Shown piece after piece: positions 43,080 to 52,279 of a stretch of 59,570 bases of DNA; within the stretch, counting starts at the first letter, position 1, and the number at the start of each line of letters is the position of its first letter. The stretch spans positions 1-59,570 of the forward strand of contig JAISOY010000225.1 in assembly GCA_031275285.1 (NCBI GenBank). The letters are read 5' to 3'. This stretch comes from Bacteroidales bacterium (lineage in GTDB: Bacteria > Bacteroidota > Bacteroidia > Bacteroidales > UBA4181). The notes below the pieces were generated by a model. It searched no databases. It saw only the letters and a program-made list of their open reading frames with translations, and was not told the DNA's origin. Made by a program: the position numbers and the translations under genes.

Positions 43080-45332
43080 ATGGTACAATTCAAAATAAAC
43101 AGTATATTTTTATTCGTTATTCTCTTATGGGGAACGGGCCTCGTGAAATCGCAGGTCATCAGAGGGCATGTGTTCATGTCGGATGAAAATGGAGTAAAAA
43201 CCCCTCTTCCCGGAGCAAACATATATTTTTCGGGAAGTAAAGGCGGAACCACCACTAATCCTGATGGCGAGTTTTCCCTGAAAAAAGAAGCAAATACCTA
43301 TCTTATCGCGTCTTTTATCGGCTATATTCCGGATAGTATCCTGATATCCGATAATGAACCTGAGGATATCGAATTCATTCTTTCGGAAGGTGTGCAGCTT
43401 TCAGAAGCCCTTGTTTCAGCCAACCAGCTGGGAACGAATATATCCCGGATAACGCCGTTGAAGACAGAGCTCATCAATAAAGCCGGTTTAATGAAGATGG
43501 CATGTTGTAATTTATCCGAAAGCTTTGAAAATAGTGCTACGGTAACTGTCGGGTTTACAGATGCAATATCTGGGGCCAAACAGGTACAGTTGCTGGGTTT
43601 GTCAGGTATATACAGTCAGATGTTGGATGAGAATATACCGACTTTACGGGGATTATCTTCTACTTTCGGATGGAGTTATGTTCCGGGAACATGGTTGGAG
43701 TCGATCCAGATTTCAAAAGGAGCTTCTTCAGTGGTTAATGGTTATGAATCTGTTGTCGGACAGATAAATCTGGAATTTAAAAAACCGAACAATACCGAGA
43801 CGTTTTTTGTCAATCTTTTTATGGATGATGCCAATCGTTACGAGGGGAATATTACTGGAGCCGCTCAGGTTGGAAAATATCTCTGGAGTGGATTGATGTT
43901 GCACGGTTCTATCGAATCAAAGGAGCATGATGGCAATGATGACGGATTTTTGGATATGCCTAAATCAAAAATGATAAATCTCTATAATAGATGGTTTTAT
44001 CTCAATCCGGAGAAGCGAATTGAATCAAGGACAGGAATAAAACTCCTGTATGAGAAACGGGAAGGGGGACAACTTTCAGATTTTTCTGACAGGTTTCAGA
44101 CTAATATAGAAAATAAACATTTCTCAATATATAATAAAACAGGATTTTATGTAGGTAGCAAAGAGGGGCAAAGTATAGGTATTATCAATAGTTTTACCCG
44201 TCATGAGCTGGACTCGGAATTTGGAATGAAAGATTTTAAGGGTACTCAGAACACCTTTTATAGCAATATCTTATTTACTTCGTTCATTAATAACACTTCT
44301 CATCAGTACACTACAGGAATTAGTTTTACCTACGATCAGTATGAGAAAGCATACCAGGATCGTTTATCCTACAATAATATCCCATATACACAATTAAATA
44401 GGGATGAGATTGTTCCGGGTGCATTTGTGCAATATACTTATTCATACCTCGAGAAATTTGTATTCATTTTGGGAATGAGGACTGATTATAACAGTAAATA
44501 CGGGTGGTTATTCACTCCCAGAACCAATATCAAGTATAATATAACCGATGATATCATATTAAGGGGATCAGCAGGACGAGGATATCGTTCACCCAATGTT
44601 ATTGCGGACAATATTGGATTGATGGCGTCTTCACGTAGATTTGAACTTGATGGTATTAGGGAAATAGATATAGAACAGGCATGGAATTATGGCGGTAACA
44701 TCACTTTTTATATTCCTATATGGAGCGACCGGAAGTTGACTTTAAGTATGGATTATTTTCATACTCGCTTTCAAAATCAAGCTGTTGTTGATATCGAAAG
44801 AGACCGTAACCGTGTTTTCTTTTATAATCTGCAAGGTAGTTCTTATGCCAATGTATGGCAGACAGACATGTCATTTACCTTACTCAGGGGATTGGATTTG
44901 TTTGCCGCGTTTAGGTACAATCGGACATGGATGACATTGACTCAAAATGATCTTCATTATAAAGTCGAAAAACCGCTTACTTCGCGTTACCGTGGATTAT
45001 TGAACCTTTCCTATGCTACCAACTTTAAGAAGTGGGTTTTTGATGTTACCGCACAGATCAATGGGCCTTCACGCTTACCAAGTTTGTCCGGTTATGATAC
45101 TCCGGCAGATGAATCTCCATGGTTCCCGGTATATTTTGCCCAGATCACCAAAAATACCAAACGGTTTGATATATATCTGGGTATAGAGAACATATTTAAT
45201 TACAAACAGGATGACCCTATTATTGATCACCAGAATCCTTTTGGTCCGGATTTTGACTCTTCAATGATATGGGGGCCTTTGATGGGACGAAAAATATATG
45301 CCGGGATCAGGCTTCGAATAGGTAAATTTTAG
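43080..45332 (+). CDS. TonB-dependent outer membrane receptor, probable metal (copper) uptake
   Basis: A 750-aa outer-membrane transporter. Signal peptide (ending about VKSQ), a carboxypeptidase-regulatory-like beta domain (VIRGHVFMSDENGVKTPLPGANIYF), plug domain (about 120-230, GLSGIYSQMLDENIPTLRGL) and a 22-strand barrel ending in KIYAGIRLRIGKF with terminal Phe. No SusD partner follows, so it is not a glycan system. The HMA protein behind it and the Cys-rich protein before it point to a metal or metal-complex substrate. Confidence 0.88.
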   Translation: MVQFKINSIFLFVILLWGTGLVKSQVIRGHVFMSDENGVKTPLPGANIYFSGSKGGTTTNPDGEFSLKKEANTYLIASFIGYIPDSILISDNEPEDIEFILSEGVQLSEALVSANQLGTNISRITPLKTELINKAGLMKMACCNLSESFENSATVTVGFTDAISGAKQVQLLGLSGIYSQMLDENIPTLRGLSSTFGWSYVPGTWLESIQISKGASSVVNGYESVVGQINLEFKKPNNTETFFVNLFMDDANRYEGNITGAAQVGKYLWSGLMLHGSIESKEHDGNDDGFLDMPKSKMINLYNRWFYLNPEKRIESRTGIKLLYEKREGGQLSDFSDRFQTNIENKHFSIYNKTGFYVGSKEGQSIGIINSFTRHELDSEFGMKDFKGTQNTFYSNILFTSFINNTSHQYTTGISFTYDQYEKAYQDRLSYNNIPYTQLNRDEIVPGAFVQYTYSYLEKFVFILGMRTDYNSKYGWLFTPRTNIKYNITDDIILRGSAGRGYRSPNVIADNIGLMASSRRFELDGIREIDIEQAWNYGGNITFYIPIWSDRKLTLSMDYFHTRFQNQAVVDIERDRNRVFFYNLQGSSYANVWQTDMSFTLLRGLDLFAAFRYNRTWMTLTQNDLHYKVEKPLTSRYRGLLNLSYATNFKKWVFDVTAQINGPSRLPSLSGYDTPADESPWFPVYFAQITKNTKRFDIYLGIENIFNYKQDDPIIDHQNPFGPDFDSSMIWGPLMGRKIYAGIRLRIGKF

Positions 45333-45363
45333 TTATCTTTATACAAATTTAAAACGTACGAAT

Positions 45364-45693
45364 ATGAAGTTGATACGATGGATACCCCTCTTTTTCTTTC
45401 TTTTAACAGGTTTAGTCACTCTGAATGCACAGGAAAGTAAGAAACAACAAAAAACCAAAAAGACGGAGGAAGTGACATTTGCTGTAAATATGAATTGTCA
45501 TAATTGTCAGGCTAAGATTGAAAAAAATCTTCCATGGGAAAAAGGCGTAAAGGACATTAAAGTCGATTTAAAGAAAAAAACAGTGAAGGTAGATTATGAT
45601 CCGAGTAAAACTACAGAAGATAAATTAAAAGAAAGCATTGAAAAATTGAGTTTCACTGTAGAAAAAATTGACACAAAAGAAGAGAAGAAGTAG
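45364..45693 (+). CDS. Exported heavy-metal-associated (HMA) domain protein
   Basis: A 109-aa protein with a signal peptide (ending about LNAQ) and one HMA domain. The metal motif MNCHNCQAKIE places Cys45 and Cys48, and the rest has the ferredoxin-like beta-alpha-beta pattern (VKDIKVDLKKKTVKVDYD). A lysine-rich linker precedes the domain. As a periplasmic metallochaperone it would bind Cu(I) or a similar ion coming through the TonB receptor, whose gene ends 31 nt upstream. Confidence 0.87.
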   Translation: MKLIRWIPLFFFLLTGLVTLNAQESKKQQKTKKTEEVTFAVNMNCHNCQAKIEKNLPWEKGVKDIKVDLKKKTVKVDYDPSKTTEDKLKESIEKLSFTVEKIDTKEEKK

Positions 45694-45738
45694 TTTTCTC
45701 TATTTATGTATGCATCACTCTTTTTATTAGAAAAGGAT

Positions 45739-45746
45739 TATATTTG
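45739..45746 (+). promoter_or_regulatory. Putative -7 element of the outer-membrane barrel gene
   Basis: TATATTTG, an exact TAnnTTTG match, lies 43 nt before the ATG at 45790. It makes separate transcription from the HMA gene likely and argues against the upstream in-frame start at 45706. Confidence 0.5.
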
Positions 45747-45789
45747 CATGGTAATAAACACACAAACTAATTATTTTAACATTTTTACC

Positions 45790-46302
45790 ATGAAAAAAGT
45801 CGTTTTTCTAGTATTATTTACTGTATTATCAGTAGGGACAATTTGCGCCCAACTTCCGTTAAGCAAAGGTGATTTTTATGTAAATGCAAATGTAAGTAAC
45901 CTTGACCTGTCGTTTAGTGACGGGACAACCGATTTCACTGTTGGTGCTTACGGTGGATATTTTTTGATAGATAAACTGGCACTGGTTGCCGGGTTAAATG
46001 TCGGAGCTTCTTCGCATAAGGTTGCCGGGGAGAAAATCAAAACCAATCATTTTGGGATAGATGTCGGAGTACGTTATTACTTTTTGGAACAGTCAAAAGG
46101 TAGTTTCTTTGTTGGTGATGTGCTCAATATTTATAAGGAAAAGGATGTAGATGCCACCTTTGGTATGACCCTGAGTGGTGGTTATGCTTTTTTCCTGAAC
46201 CAAAATGTATCACTAGAACCGATGCTTTCCATATGGTTTCCCTTTTCCAGTGATTATGACATAACATTCACGATTGGGGGCGGTATCAGTGTATATTTTT
46301 AA
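45790..46302 (+). CDS. Small outer-membrane beta-barrel protein
   Basis: A 170-aa exported protein with signal peptide (VLSVGTICAQ) and alternating aromatic/polar strands (FTVGAYGGYFLIDKLALVAG, HFGIDVGVRYYF, TFGMTLSGGYAFFL) ending in SVYF with a C-terminal aromatic. It matches the eight-stranded OmpW/OmpX-like barrel family (outer membrane protein beta-barrel). Specific function is unknown. The start at 45790 fits both the signal peptide and the promoter. Confidence 0.82.
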   Translation: MKKVVFLVLFTVLSVGTICAQLPLSKGDFYVNANVSNLDLSFSDGTTDFTVGAYGGYFLIDKLALVAGLNVGASSHKVAGEKIKTNHFGIDVGVRYYFLEQSKGSFFVGDVLNIYKEKDVDATFGMTLSGGYAFFLNQNVSLEPMLSIWFPFSSDYDITFTIGGGISVYF

Positions 46303-46323
46303 GAACGCCTGATCTTTTTGAAT

Positions 46324-46360
46324 ATTCCCTGTTATTCAGATAGCGGGGAATTTTTATTTT
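46324..46360 (+). terminator. Intrinsic terminator after the barrel gene
   Basis: ATTCCC (46324-46329) pairs with GGGAAT (46346-46351), with partial pairing inside and a T-rich tail. The tail also forms the next gene's -7 box (46355-46362). Confidence 0.55.
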
Positions 46361-46362
46361 TG
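46355..46362 (+). promoter_or_regulatory. Putative -7 element of the amidase gene
   Basis: TATTTTTG, an exact TAnnTTTG match, 21 nt before the ATG at 46384. Confidence 0.5.
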
Positions 46363-46383
46363 TGAAAAATGTAACACTAAAAA

Positions 46384-47154
46384 ATGAATATAAGTTTGAT
46401 TCAATACGATCCTCGATGGGAGGATGTACCATATAACCTGTCTTATTTAAGCAGGATGATGGAGCCACTTATTGGAAAAACCGATATGATCATATTACCG
46501 GAAATGTTTTCTACAGGTTTTAGTATGAGTGTCGGACAGGTTGTTGGTCAAAACAAAGGAACCTTATCTTGGATGCAACAACAAGCAAAGAAGACAGGAG
46601 CTTTGGTGATGGGTAGCATCCCGGTTGTTGACAGATATTATTATAATCGTTTTTATTGGGTGTCTCCCGAAGGAAAGAATGGATATTATGACAAACATCA
46701 TTTATTTAGTATGTCGGAAGAGTCCAACCTTTTTACCCCGGGCAACAAAAAACAGCAATTCAACTATACGGGGTGGGAGGTCATGCCGATAATATGCTAT
46801 GATTTGCGTTTTCCTGCATGGTGCCGTAATAATTTAAACCTTCCGTATGATTTACTGGTTTGTTCTGCCAGTTGGCCATCAGTACGAAATGATGTCTGGA
46901 TGACATTATTAAAAGCGCGTGCTTTGGAAAATCAGTGTTTTGTCGCCGGAGTGAACAGGATAGGTAAAGATGTAAATGGATTGGAACATAACGGCAATTC
47001 CGTTGTATTTGGCCCTAAGGGAAACATGATCGGAATCCTTCCGGAAAATCAAGAAGGAATAGCAACGTTTCAGCTGTCAATAAGTGAATTGCTCGATTTT
47101 CGAAAAAAATTCCCGGTACTGAATGATATGGATCAATTTTCTTTTGAGCAGTAA
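46384..47154 (+). CDS. Nitrilase-superfamily amidase (omega-amidase type)
   Basis: A 256-aa carbon-nitrogen hydrolase with the full catalytic triad: Glu40 (ILPEMFSTGF), Lys104 (YYDKHHLFSM) and Cys138 (PIICYDLRFP). The sequence resembles YafV/Nit2-type enzymes, which hydrolyse 2-oxoglutaramate and similar omega-amides in metabolite repair. It is monocistronic and cytoplasmic. The exact amide is not shown by the sequence. Confidence 0.88.
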   Translation: MNISLIQYDPRWEDVPYNLSYLSRMMEPLIGKTDMIILPEMFSTGFSMSVGQVVGQNKGTLSWMQQQAKKTGALVMGSIPVVDRYYYNRFYWVSPEGKNGYYDKHHLFSMSEESNLFTPGNKKQQFNYTGWEVMPIICYDLRFPAWCRNNLNLPYDLLVCSASWPSVRNDVWMTLLKARALENQCFVAGVNRIGKDVNGLEHNGNSVVFGPKGNMIGILPENQEGIATFQLSISELLDFRKKFPVLNDMDQFSFEQ

Positions 47155-47310
47155 AATCTGCTTAAAATTTATCTTATGATCACAACTTCTCCCCCAATTT
47201 AGCACAAAAATAGAATGATTTTTTGATATAAAAAAGAAGAAGTCCGCCCTAAAAATTGAAAATACTGTTATTATGCACCCTGTAGGATTTTATTTTTTCA
47301 TATTTTTTTT

Positions 47311-47318
47311 TAATTTTG
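47311..47318 (+). promoter_or_regulatory. Putative -7 element of the oad operon
   Basis: TAATTTTG, an exact TAnnTTTG match, 28 nt before oadG. A T-rich run takes the place of the -33 box. Confidence 0.5.
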
Positions 47319-47346
47319 TGCCGTATAACATAAAAAAACAAAATCA

Positions 47347-47610
47347 ATGACTGATTTTCAAACCGGATTATTATTGTTTCTTGTTGGATTTCCGACAGTT
47401 TTTCTAATTCTTTGCCTGGTAATTGCCCTTGGAAAAGGACTTATCTTGTTTGTGAATAAATATATCCCGGCAGAACTTCCCAGGAAAGCGGTTCAGGCAG
47501 TCCAATCTGATCAGTCTCAAATCTCACCAAATATCATTTCCGCAATTGTTACAGCGATCAGTACTGTTACAGGAGGAAAAGGAAAGGTGACGAAAATCGA
47601 AAAAATGTAG
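47347..47610 (+). CDS. oadG: Na+-pumping decarboxylase, gamma subunit
   Basis: An 87-aa OadG-type protein with one membrane helix (about 8-30, LLLFLVGFPTVFLILCLVIAL) and a short hydrophilic tail with Gln/Ser-rich linker. The gamma subunit holds alpha and beta together and binds zinc in known pumps. It is the first gene of the oadG-A-B set. Confidence 0.85.
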   Translation: MTDFQTGLLLFLVGFPTVFLILCLVIALGKGLILFVNKYIPAELPRKAVQAVQSDQSQISPNIISAIVTAISTVTGGKGKVTKIEKM

Positions 47611-47726
47611 TTATGCCATGCTCGAGATGGTTTCCCGCTATTATTTTGAAATTGAGATAAGTTAAAATGAAAACTGTGTGCGAACACAGTATGGGTGTTC
47701 TTGTATAGAAAATAAATTAAGTGTGT

Positions 47727-49616
47727 ATGAAAGAGATAAAGTTTAGTTTGATGTACCGGGATATGTGGCAGTCTGCCGGAAAATATGTTCCACGGGTTGA
47801 TCAATTGGTTCGGGTTGCACCGGCTATTGTGAAAATGGGGTGTTTCTCACGTGTTGAAACAAATGGAGGAGGATTTGAGCAGGTAAATCTTCTTTTCGGA
47901 GAAAATCCGAATAAAGCGGTCCGCGAGTGGACAAAGCCATTCCATGAGGCCGGAATACAGACCCATATGCTTGACCGTGGTTTGAATGGTTTGAGGATGA
48001 GCCCTGTTCCTGATGATGTACGTCAGCTGTTCTATAAAGTAAAAAAGGCTCAGGGAACAGATATAGCCCGGACTTTTTGTGGATTGAACGATGTTCGTAA
48101 TATTGCACCTTCTATTAAATATGCTAAAGCTGCAGGAATGATTTCCCAGGCTGCATTGAGTATTACAGTTTCTCCTATCCATACGGTAGAATATTATACA
48201 AATATGGCGCTTGAACTGATCCGGCTTGGAGCAGACGAAATCTGTATCAAAGATATGGCAGGTATTGGCCGTCCGGAATCCTTAGGGAAAATCGTAGCCA
48301 ATATCAAAGCTGCTCATCCTGAAATTCCGGTGTCTTATCACAGTCATGCAGGTCCAGGCTTCAGTGTTGCCAGTGTTTTGGAAGTATGTAAAGCCGGATG
48401 TGATTATATTGATGCCGGTATGGAGCCTTTATCATGGGGTACCGGACATGCCGATATACTTACATTACAGGCTATGTTGAAGGATGCCGGATTTAAAGTC
48501 CCGGAAATCAATATGGAAGCATATATGGAGGTTCGTTCATTGACTCAGGAGTTTATGGATGACTTCCTCGGGTTATACATCAGTCCTAAAAACCGCCTGA
48601 TGAACTCACTTCTGATCGGTCCTGGTTTACCGGGAGGTATGATGGGAAGCCTGATGGCAGACCTTGAAAGTAACCTTGACAGTATTAACAAATCCCGGGC
48701 TAAAAAAGGCCAGCAACCCATGACTCAGGATCAGTTACTGATCAAGTTATTTGATGAAGTATCTTATGTATGGCCTAAAATAGGTTATCCACCGTTGGTT
48801 ACTCCTTTTAGCCAATATGTAAAAAACCTGGCATTGATGAACGTGATCCAGATGGAAAAAGGTAAAGAACGCTGGAGCATGATTGCTGATGATATCTGGG
48901 ACATGATCTTAGGAAAGGCCGGACGCCTTCCCGGTGAACTGGATCCTGTGATCATTGAAAAGGCAAAAGCTGAAGGCCGTGAATTCTTTACCGGGGATCC
49001 CCAGACTAATTATCCGGATGCCTTGGATAAGTTCAGGACACAAATGAATGAAAAGGCCTGGGAATTTGGACAGGATGATGAAGAATTGTTCGAATATGCC
49101 ATGCACCCCGCCCAATACGAGGCTTATAAGTCGGGTAAAGCCAAAGTCGATTTTAAAATCGATGTAGCTAAGCGGAAAGCAGAAAAAGAACAAAAGGAGA
49201 ATCCTGTAGTTACAGCGGAATTGCCTGCAAGCCCGCAAAATATGATGGTGGATGTGAACGGTGAAAAGTTCAGGGTGACAGTTTCGTTCGGAGAAAATGC
49301 AGATGCTTCTGTAATGCCTGCTACGCCCCTTGCCTCGGCTTCTGTTGCACCATCTCCGTCTCCGGCTGCAGCCGCTCCTTCAGATGCAAAAGAATTGTTG
49401 TCCCCGCTTGAAGGTAAATTTTTCCTGACAAAAGATACGTCTGAAACGCCTCTTAAGGTAGGTGATATGGTGAAGAAAGGACAAGTGATCTGTTATATAG
49501 AGGCCATGAAAACTTATAATGCTATTCAGGCCGAATGGGATGGAAAGATTGTAGAAATCCCTGTCGCTAACGGTAGTTCAGTGATGGAAGATGATGTACT
49601 CATGAAATTTATCTGA
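47727..49616 (+). CDS. oadA: Oxaloacetate decarboxylase alpha subunit / biotin carboxylase carrier protein
   Basis: A 629-aa cytoplasmic subunit. The carboxyltransferase TIM barrel (about 1-300) has the opening FSLMYRDMWQSAGK, then NPNKAVREWTKPFHE and metal-site IPVSYHSHAGPG. An Ala/Pro/Ser hinge (about 525-545) leads to the biotinyl domain with the biotin lysine in IEAMKTYNAI. It takes CO2 from oxaloacetate onto biotin, and the beta subunit then releases it while pumping Na+. The ATG at 47727 is preferred over a GTG two codons earlier. Members are also named pyruvate carboxylase subunit B. Confidence 0.93.
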   Translation: MKEIKFSLMYRDMWQSAGKYVPRVDQLVRVAPAIVKMGCFSRVETNGGGFEQVNLLFGENPNKAVREWTKPFHEAGIQTHMLDRGLNGLRMSPVPDDVRQLFYKVKKAQGTDIARTFCGLNDVRNIAPSIKYAKAAGMISQAALSITVSPIHTVEYYTNMALELIRLGADEICIKDMAGIGRPESLGKIVANIKAAHPEIPVSYHSHAGPGFSVASVLEVCKAGCDYIDAGMEPLSWGTGHADILTLQAMLKDAGFKVPEINMEAYMEVRSLTQEFMDDFLGLYISPKNRLMNSLLIGPGLPGGMMGSLMADLESNLDSINKSRAKKGQQPMTQDQLLIKLFDEVSYVWPKIGYPPLVTPFSQYVKNLALMNVIQMEKGKERWSMIADDIWDMILGKAGRLPGELDPVIIEKAKAEGREFFTGDPQTNYPDALDKFRTQMNEKAWEFGQDDEELFEYAMHPAQYEAYKSGKAKVDFKIDVAKRKAEKEQKENPVVTAELPASPQNMMVDVNGEKFRVTVSFGENADASVMPATPLASASVAPSPSPAAAAPSDAKELLSPLEGKFFLTKDTSETPLKVGDMVKKGQVICYIEAMKTYNAIQAEWDGKIVEIPVANGSSVMEDDVLMKFI

Positions 49617-49621
49617 TACTG

Positions 49622-50815
49622 ATGGATAATATTTTTGATAAATTATATGACATGACTGCGATCAGCAACATCATTGCTGAGCCACAGTTCCTTATTATGT
49701 ATGTATTGGCTTTTGTGCTCCTGTACCTTGGGATAAAAAAAGAATACGAACCAATGCTTTTGGTTCCAATAGCCTTCGGGGTATTGTTGGCAAATTTTCC
49801 CGGAGGACAAATGGGAGTGACACAAGGGTTGGAAAGCAAGGAAATTTTGCAGATTGCCAAAGAAGACGGTTTGATGAATTTTCTGTATTATCTGTTGATA
49901 AAAACTGGATTTCTCCCTCCGATCATATTCATGGGAGTAGGGGCGTTGACAGATTTTGGTCCGTTATTGAAAAACCTGCGTCTCTCTATTTTTGGTGGAG
50001 CAGCACAATTGGGGATATTTGCCGTATTATTGATTTCTATTTTGTTGGGCTTCACACCAAAAGAAGCAGCTTCTTTGGGGATTATCGGCGGGGCTGATGG
50101 ACCGACGGCGATTTACACCACCATCAAATTAGCTCCTCACCTCTTAGGTCCCATAGCTATAGCTGCATACTCTTATATGGCCTTGGTGCCGGTGATTATT
50201 CCACTGGTTGTCAGGTTAACATGTAGCAAGAAGGAGTTATCCATCAACATGAAAGAGCAGGATAAGCTATATCCGAATAAGACAGAGATCAAAAATATGC
50301 GTGTGCTGAAGATTATTTTTCCAATAGCAATTACCACTTTAGTCGCGATATTCGTTCCATCTGCAGTTGCATTGGTGGGAATGTTGATGTTCGGTAACCT
50401 TGTAAAGGAAATCGGAGCCAATACCAGTCGCTTATTCGATGCAGCTTCAAATAGTATTATGAATGCGGCAACCATCTTTTTAGGCCTGTGTGTGGGGGCA
50501 ACTATGACAGTAGAATCATTCCTTGATCTGAAAACAATCGGTATCATTGTCGGCGGGTTTCTCGCTTTTGCATTGTCCATCTTTGGCGGGATTATGTTTG
50601 TGAAGTTGTTCAATCTGTTCAGTAAGAAGAAAATTAACCCGTTGGTCGGGGCTACCGGATTGAGCGCAGTACCTATGGCGTCGCGTGTGGCTAATGAAAT
50701 TGCATTAAAATATGATCCGAAAAACCATGTATTGCAATATTGTATGTCAAGTAACATATCAGGGGTGATCGGTTCGGCTGTTGCTGCAGGTGTACTGATT
50801 TCTTTCCTGGGTTAA
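49622..50815 (+). CDS. oadB: Na+-translocating decarboxylase, beta subunit
   Basis: A 397-aa integral membrane protein with about ten hydrophobic segments. Conserved OadB segments include LGIIGGADGPTAIYTTIKLAP, with the essential Asp near residue 160, and ATGLSAVPMASRVANE near the C-terminus. It decarboxylates carboxybiotin on the alpha subunit and exports Na+. It starts 5 nt after oadA. A strong terminator follows. Confidence 0.94.
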   Translation: MDNIFDKLYDMTAISNIIAEPQFLIMYVLAFVLLYLGIKKEYEPMLLVPIAFGVLLANFPGGQMGVTQGLESKEILQIAKEDGLMNFLYYLLIKTGFLPPIIFMGVGALTDFGPLLKNLRLSIFGGAAQLGIFAVLLISILLGFTPKEAASLGIIGGADGPTAIYTTIKLAPHLLGPIAIAAYSYMALVPVIIPLVVRLTCSKKELSINMKEQDKLYPNKTEIKNMRVLKIIFPIAITTLVAIFVPSAVALVGMLMFGNLVKEIGANTSRLFDAASNSIMNAATIFLGLCVGATMTVESFLDLKTIGIIVGGFLAFALSIFGGIMFVKLFNLFSKKKINPLVGATGLSAVPMASRVANEIALKYDPKNHVLQYCMSSNISGVIGSAVAAGVLISFLG

Positions 50816-50842
50816 AAAGAAAGTAAACAAATTATATTGAGG

Positions 50843-50875
50843 AGGCAGGAATTCATTTTCCTGCCTTTTTGTTTT
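50843..50875 (+). terminator. Intrinsic terminator of the oad operon
   Basis: AGGCAGGAA (50843-50851) and TTCCTGCCT (50858-50866) form a perfect 9-bp stem with a 6-nt loop, followed by TTTTGTTTTG. Confidence 0.88.
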
Positions 50876-51011
50876 GTCTGGATCCACAATTGGAAATTAT
50901 TAATCATGATGAGAGATGATGTTAATAGATCATCGAAAGGCTTTTCATATGTGTTTTTTCTTAAAATTACTTATCTTTCGTCTTTTTAGTCTTAAAAACC
51001 TATAAGTGCTT

Positions 51012-52187
51012 ATGGAACAAAATCTTATTAGAAAGCTATTAGTAATAAGCATATTTATCATTTGGGGTGGTATATCTAATGATGTGATAACACAGGAAAT
51101 AAGTGATGTAAAGAAGGTGAAAGATATAATTATTTATGCCGACTCTATGTTTTATTCGGCTTTCCCTTCCGTCATAAAACGTCCTGATGGGGAGCTTTTT
51201 GTCGCATTTCGCCGTGCTCCGGATCGTAAAGTATTTGGTGAGAGGTATACCAATCATCTAGATCCGAATAGTTATCTGGTAATGGTTCGTTCGGATGATG
51301 GAGAAAACTGGACAAAAGAGCCTGAACTGATCTATGCCCATCCGTTTGGTGGATCACAGGACCCTTGTCTGTTACAGATGCGTGATGGTTCGATCCTTTG
51401 TACAAGTTATGCTTGGGCCTTTCTCAATCCGGATAGAGTATCTGATACGGGAAAGTCTTATATCAGTCTTGCAAATGCAACTTTTTTAGGCGGTTATGTT
51501 ATCCGGACCGAAGATGGTAAAAAATGGGACGGCCCTTTTTATCCATTACATATAGATACAAAGAATTATACGCCTATGGGAGTGCATTTACCAGCCTATA
51601 ACAGGGGAGCATTATATGAGGCTGAGGACGGTCGTATATTGTGGGCGGTTGCAGCCGCTGCTGAAAAAACCACGAAAGTCCATCTGATTACTTCAGAGGA
51701 TAAAGGTATCACATGGAAATATGAGTCATTAATTGCTGAAGATGACAAAGTCGCATTCAATGAAACATCTATATATGAGACACCTAAAGGTGACATTGTG
51801 GCTTTCCTTAGGACAGAAAATTATGACGGATATGCAACTATTGCACGCTCTGTAGATGGAGGGAAAACTTTTGGAAAATGGGAAAGTATGAACTTTAAAG
51901 GTCATCCGATAAATGCCTTAAGACTACCAGACAATAGGGTTCTGTTGACATATGGTTATCGTCATCCTCCTTATGGTATTCGGGCGCGGATATTGAATCC
52001 GGAATGTACGGATTATAAAACCGCTCAGGAAATAATCCTGCGTGAAGATGGTGCAAATGGGGATTTAGGCTATACCTGGCCTGTTTTGTTGAATGACGGC
52101 AAGGTATTGATTGTTTATTATTTTAATAAAAATAATGGGATACGACACATTGCCGGAACAATTATAGCATTGGAAGGCCATAAGTAA
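51012..52187 (+). CDS. Sialidase-superfamily (BNR/Asp-box) exported protein
   Basis: A 391-aa protein with a signal sequence (start MEQNLIRKLLVISIFIIWGG) and a six-bladed beta-propeller. Asp-box motifs are seen at SDDGENW, SEDKGITW and SVDGGKTF. It lacks the FRIP motif typical of true bacterial sialidases, although FRRAPD near residue 65 may be a relic. It may be an exo-glycosidase on host or dietary glycans. The ATG at 51012 is chosen over a GTG two codons before. It is monocistronic with a terminator shared with transketolase. Confidence 0.75.
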   Translation: MEQNLIRKLLVISIFIIWGGISNDVITQEISDVKKVKDIIIYADSMFYSAFPSVIKRPDGELFVAFRRAPDRKVFGERYTNHLDPNSYLVMVRSDDGENWTKEPELIYAHPFGGSQDPCLLQMRDGSILCTSYAWAFLNPDRVSDTGKSYISLANATFLGGYVIRTEDGKKWDGPFYPLHIDTKNYTPMGVHLPAYNRGALYEAEDGRILWAVAAAAEKTTKVHLITSEDKGITWKYESLIAEDDKVAFNETSIYETPKGDIVAFLRTENYDGYATIARSVDGGKTFGKWESMNFKGHPINALRLPDNRVLLTYGYRHPPYGIRARILNPECTDYKTAQEIILREDGANGDLGYTWPVLLNDGKVLIVYYFNKNNGIRHIAGTIIALEGHK

Positions 52188-52226
52188 TGACTTGAAATCA
52201 TCACTTAAGAATTGGGATGGACCGAA

Positions 52227-52266
52227 AAAACCCTCCATATGTATGTATATGGAGGGTTTTCTTTTT
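52227..52266. terminator. Bidirectional terminator between sialidase-like gene and tkt
   Basis: AAAACCCTCCATAT (52227-52240) and its exact complement (52247-52260) form a 14-bp stem with a 6-nt loop. A T-rich stretch follows on the plus strand and the A run before it serves the minus strand. Confidence 0.9.
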
Positions 52267-52279
52267 TAGAGGGATATTA

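Noticed and set aside
47517..47804. A 95-codon minus-strand frame across the oadG-oadA gap
   Set aside because: It overlaps both oad genes on the other strand and the peptide has no recognisable feature.
50173..50757. A 194-codon minus-strand open frame
   Set aside because: It is antisense to oadB, whose conserved membrane motifs are in the other strand.
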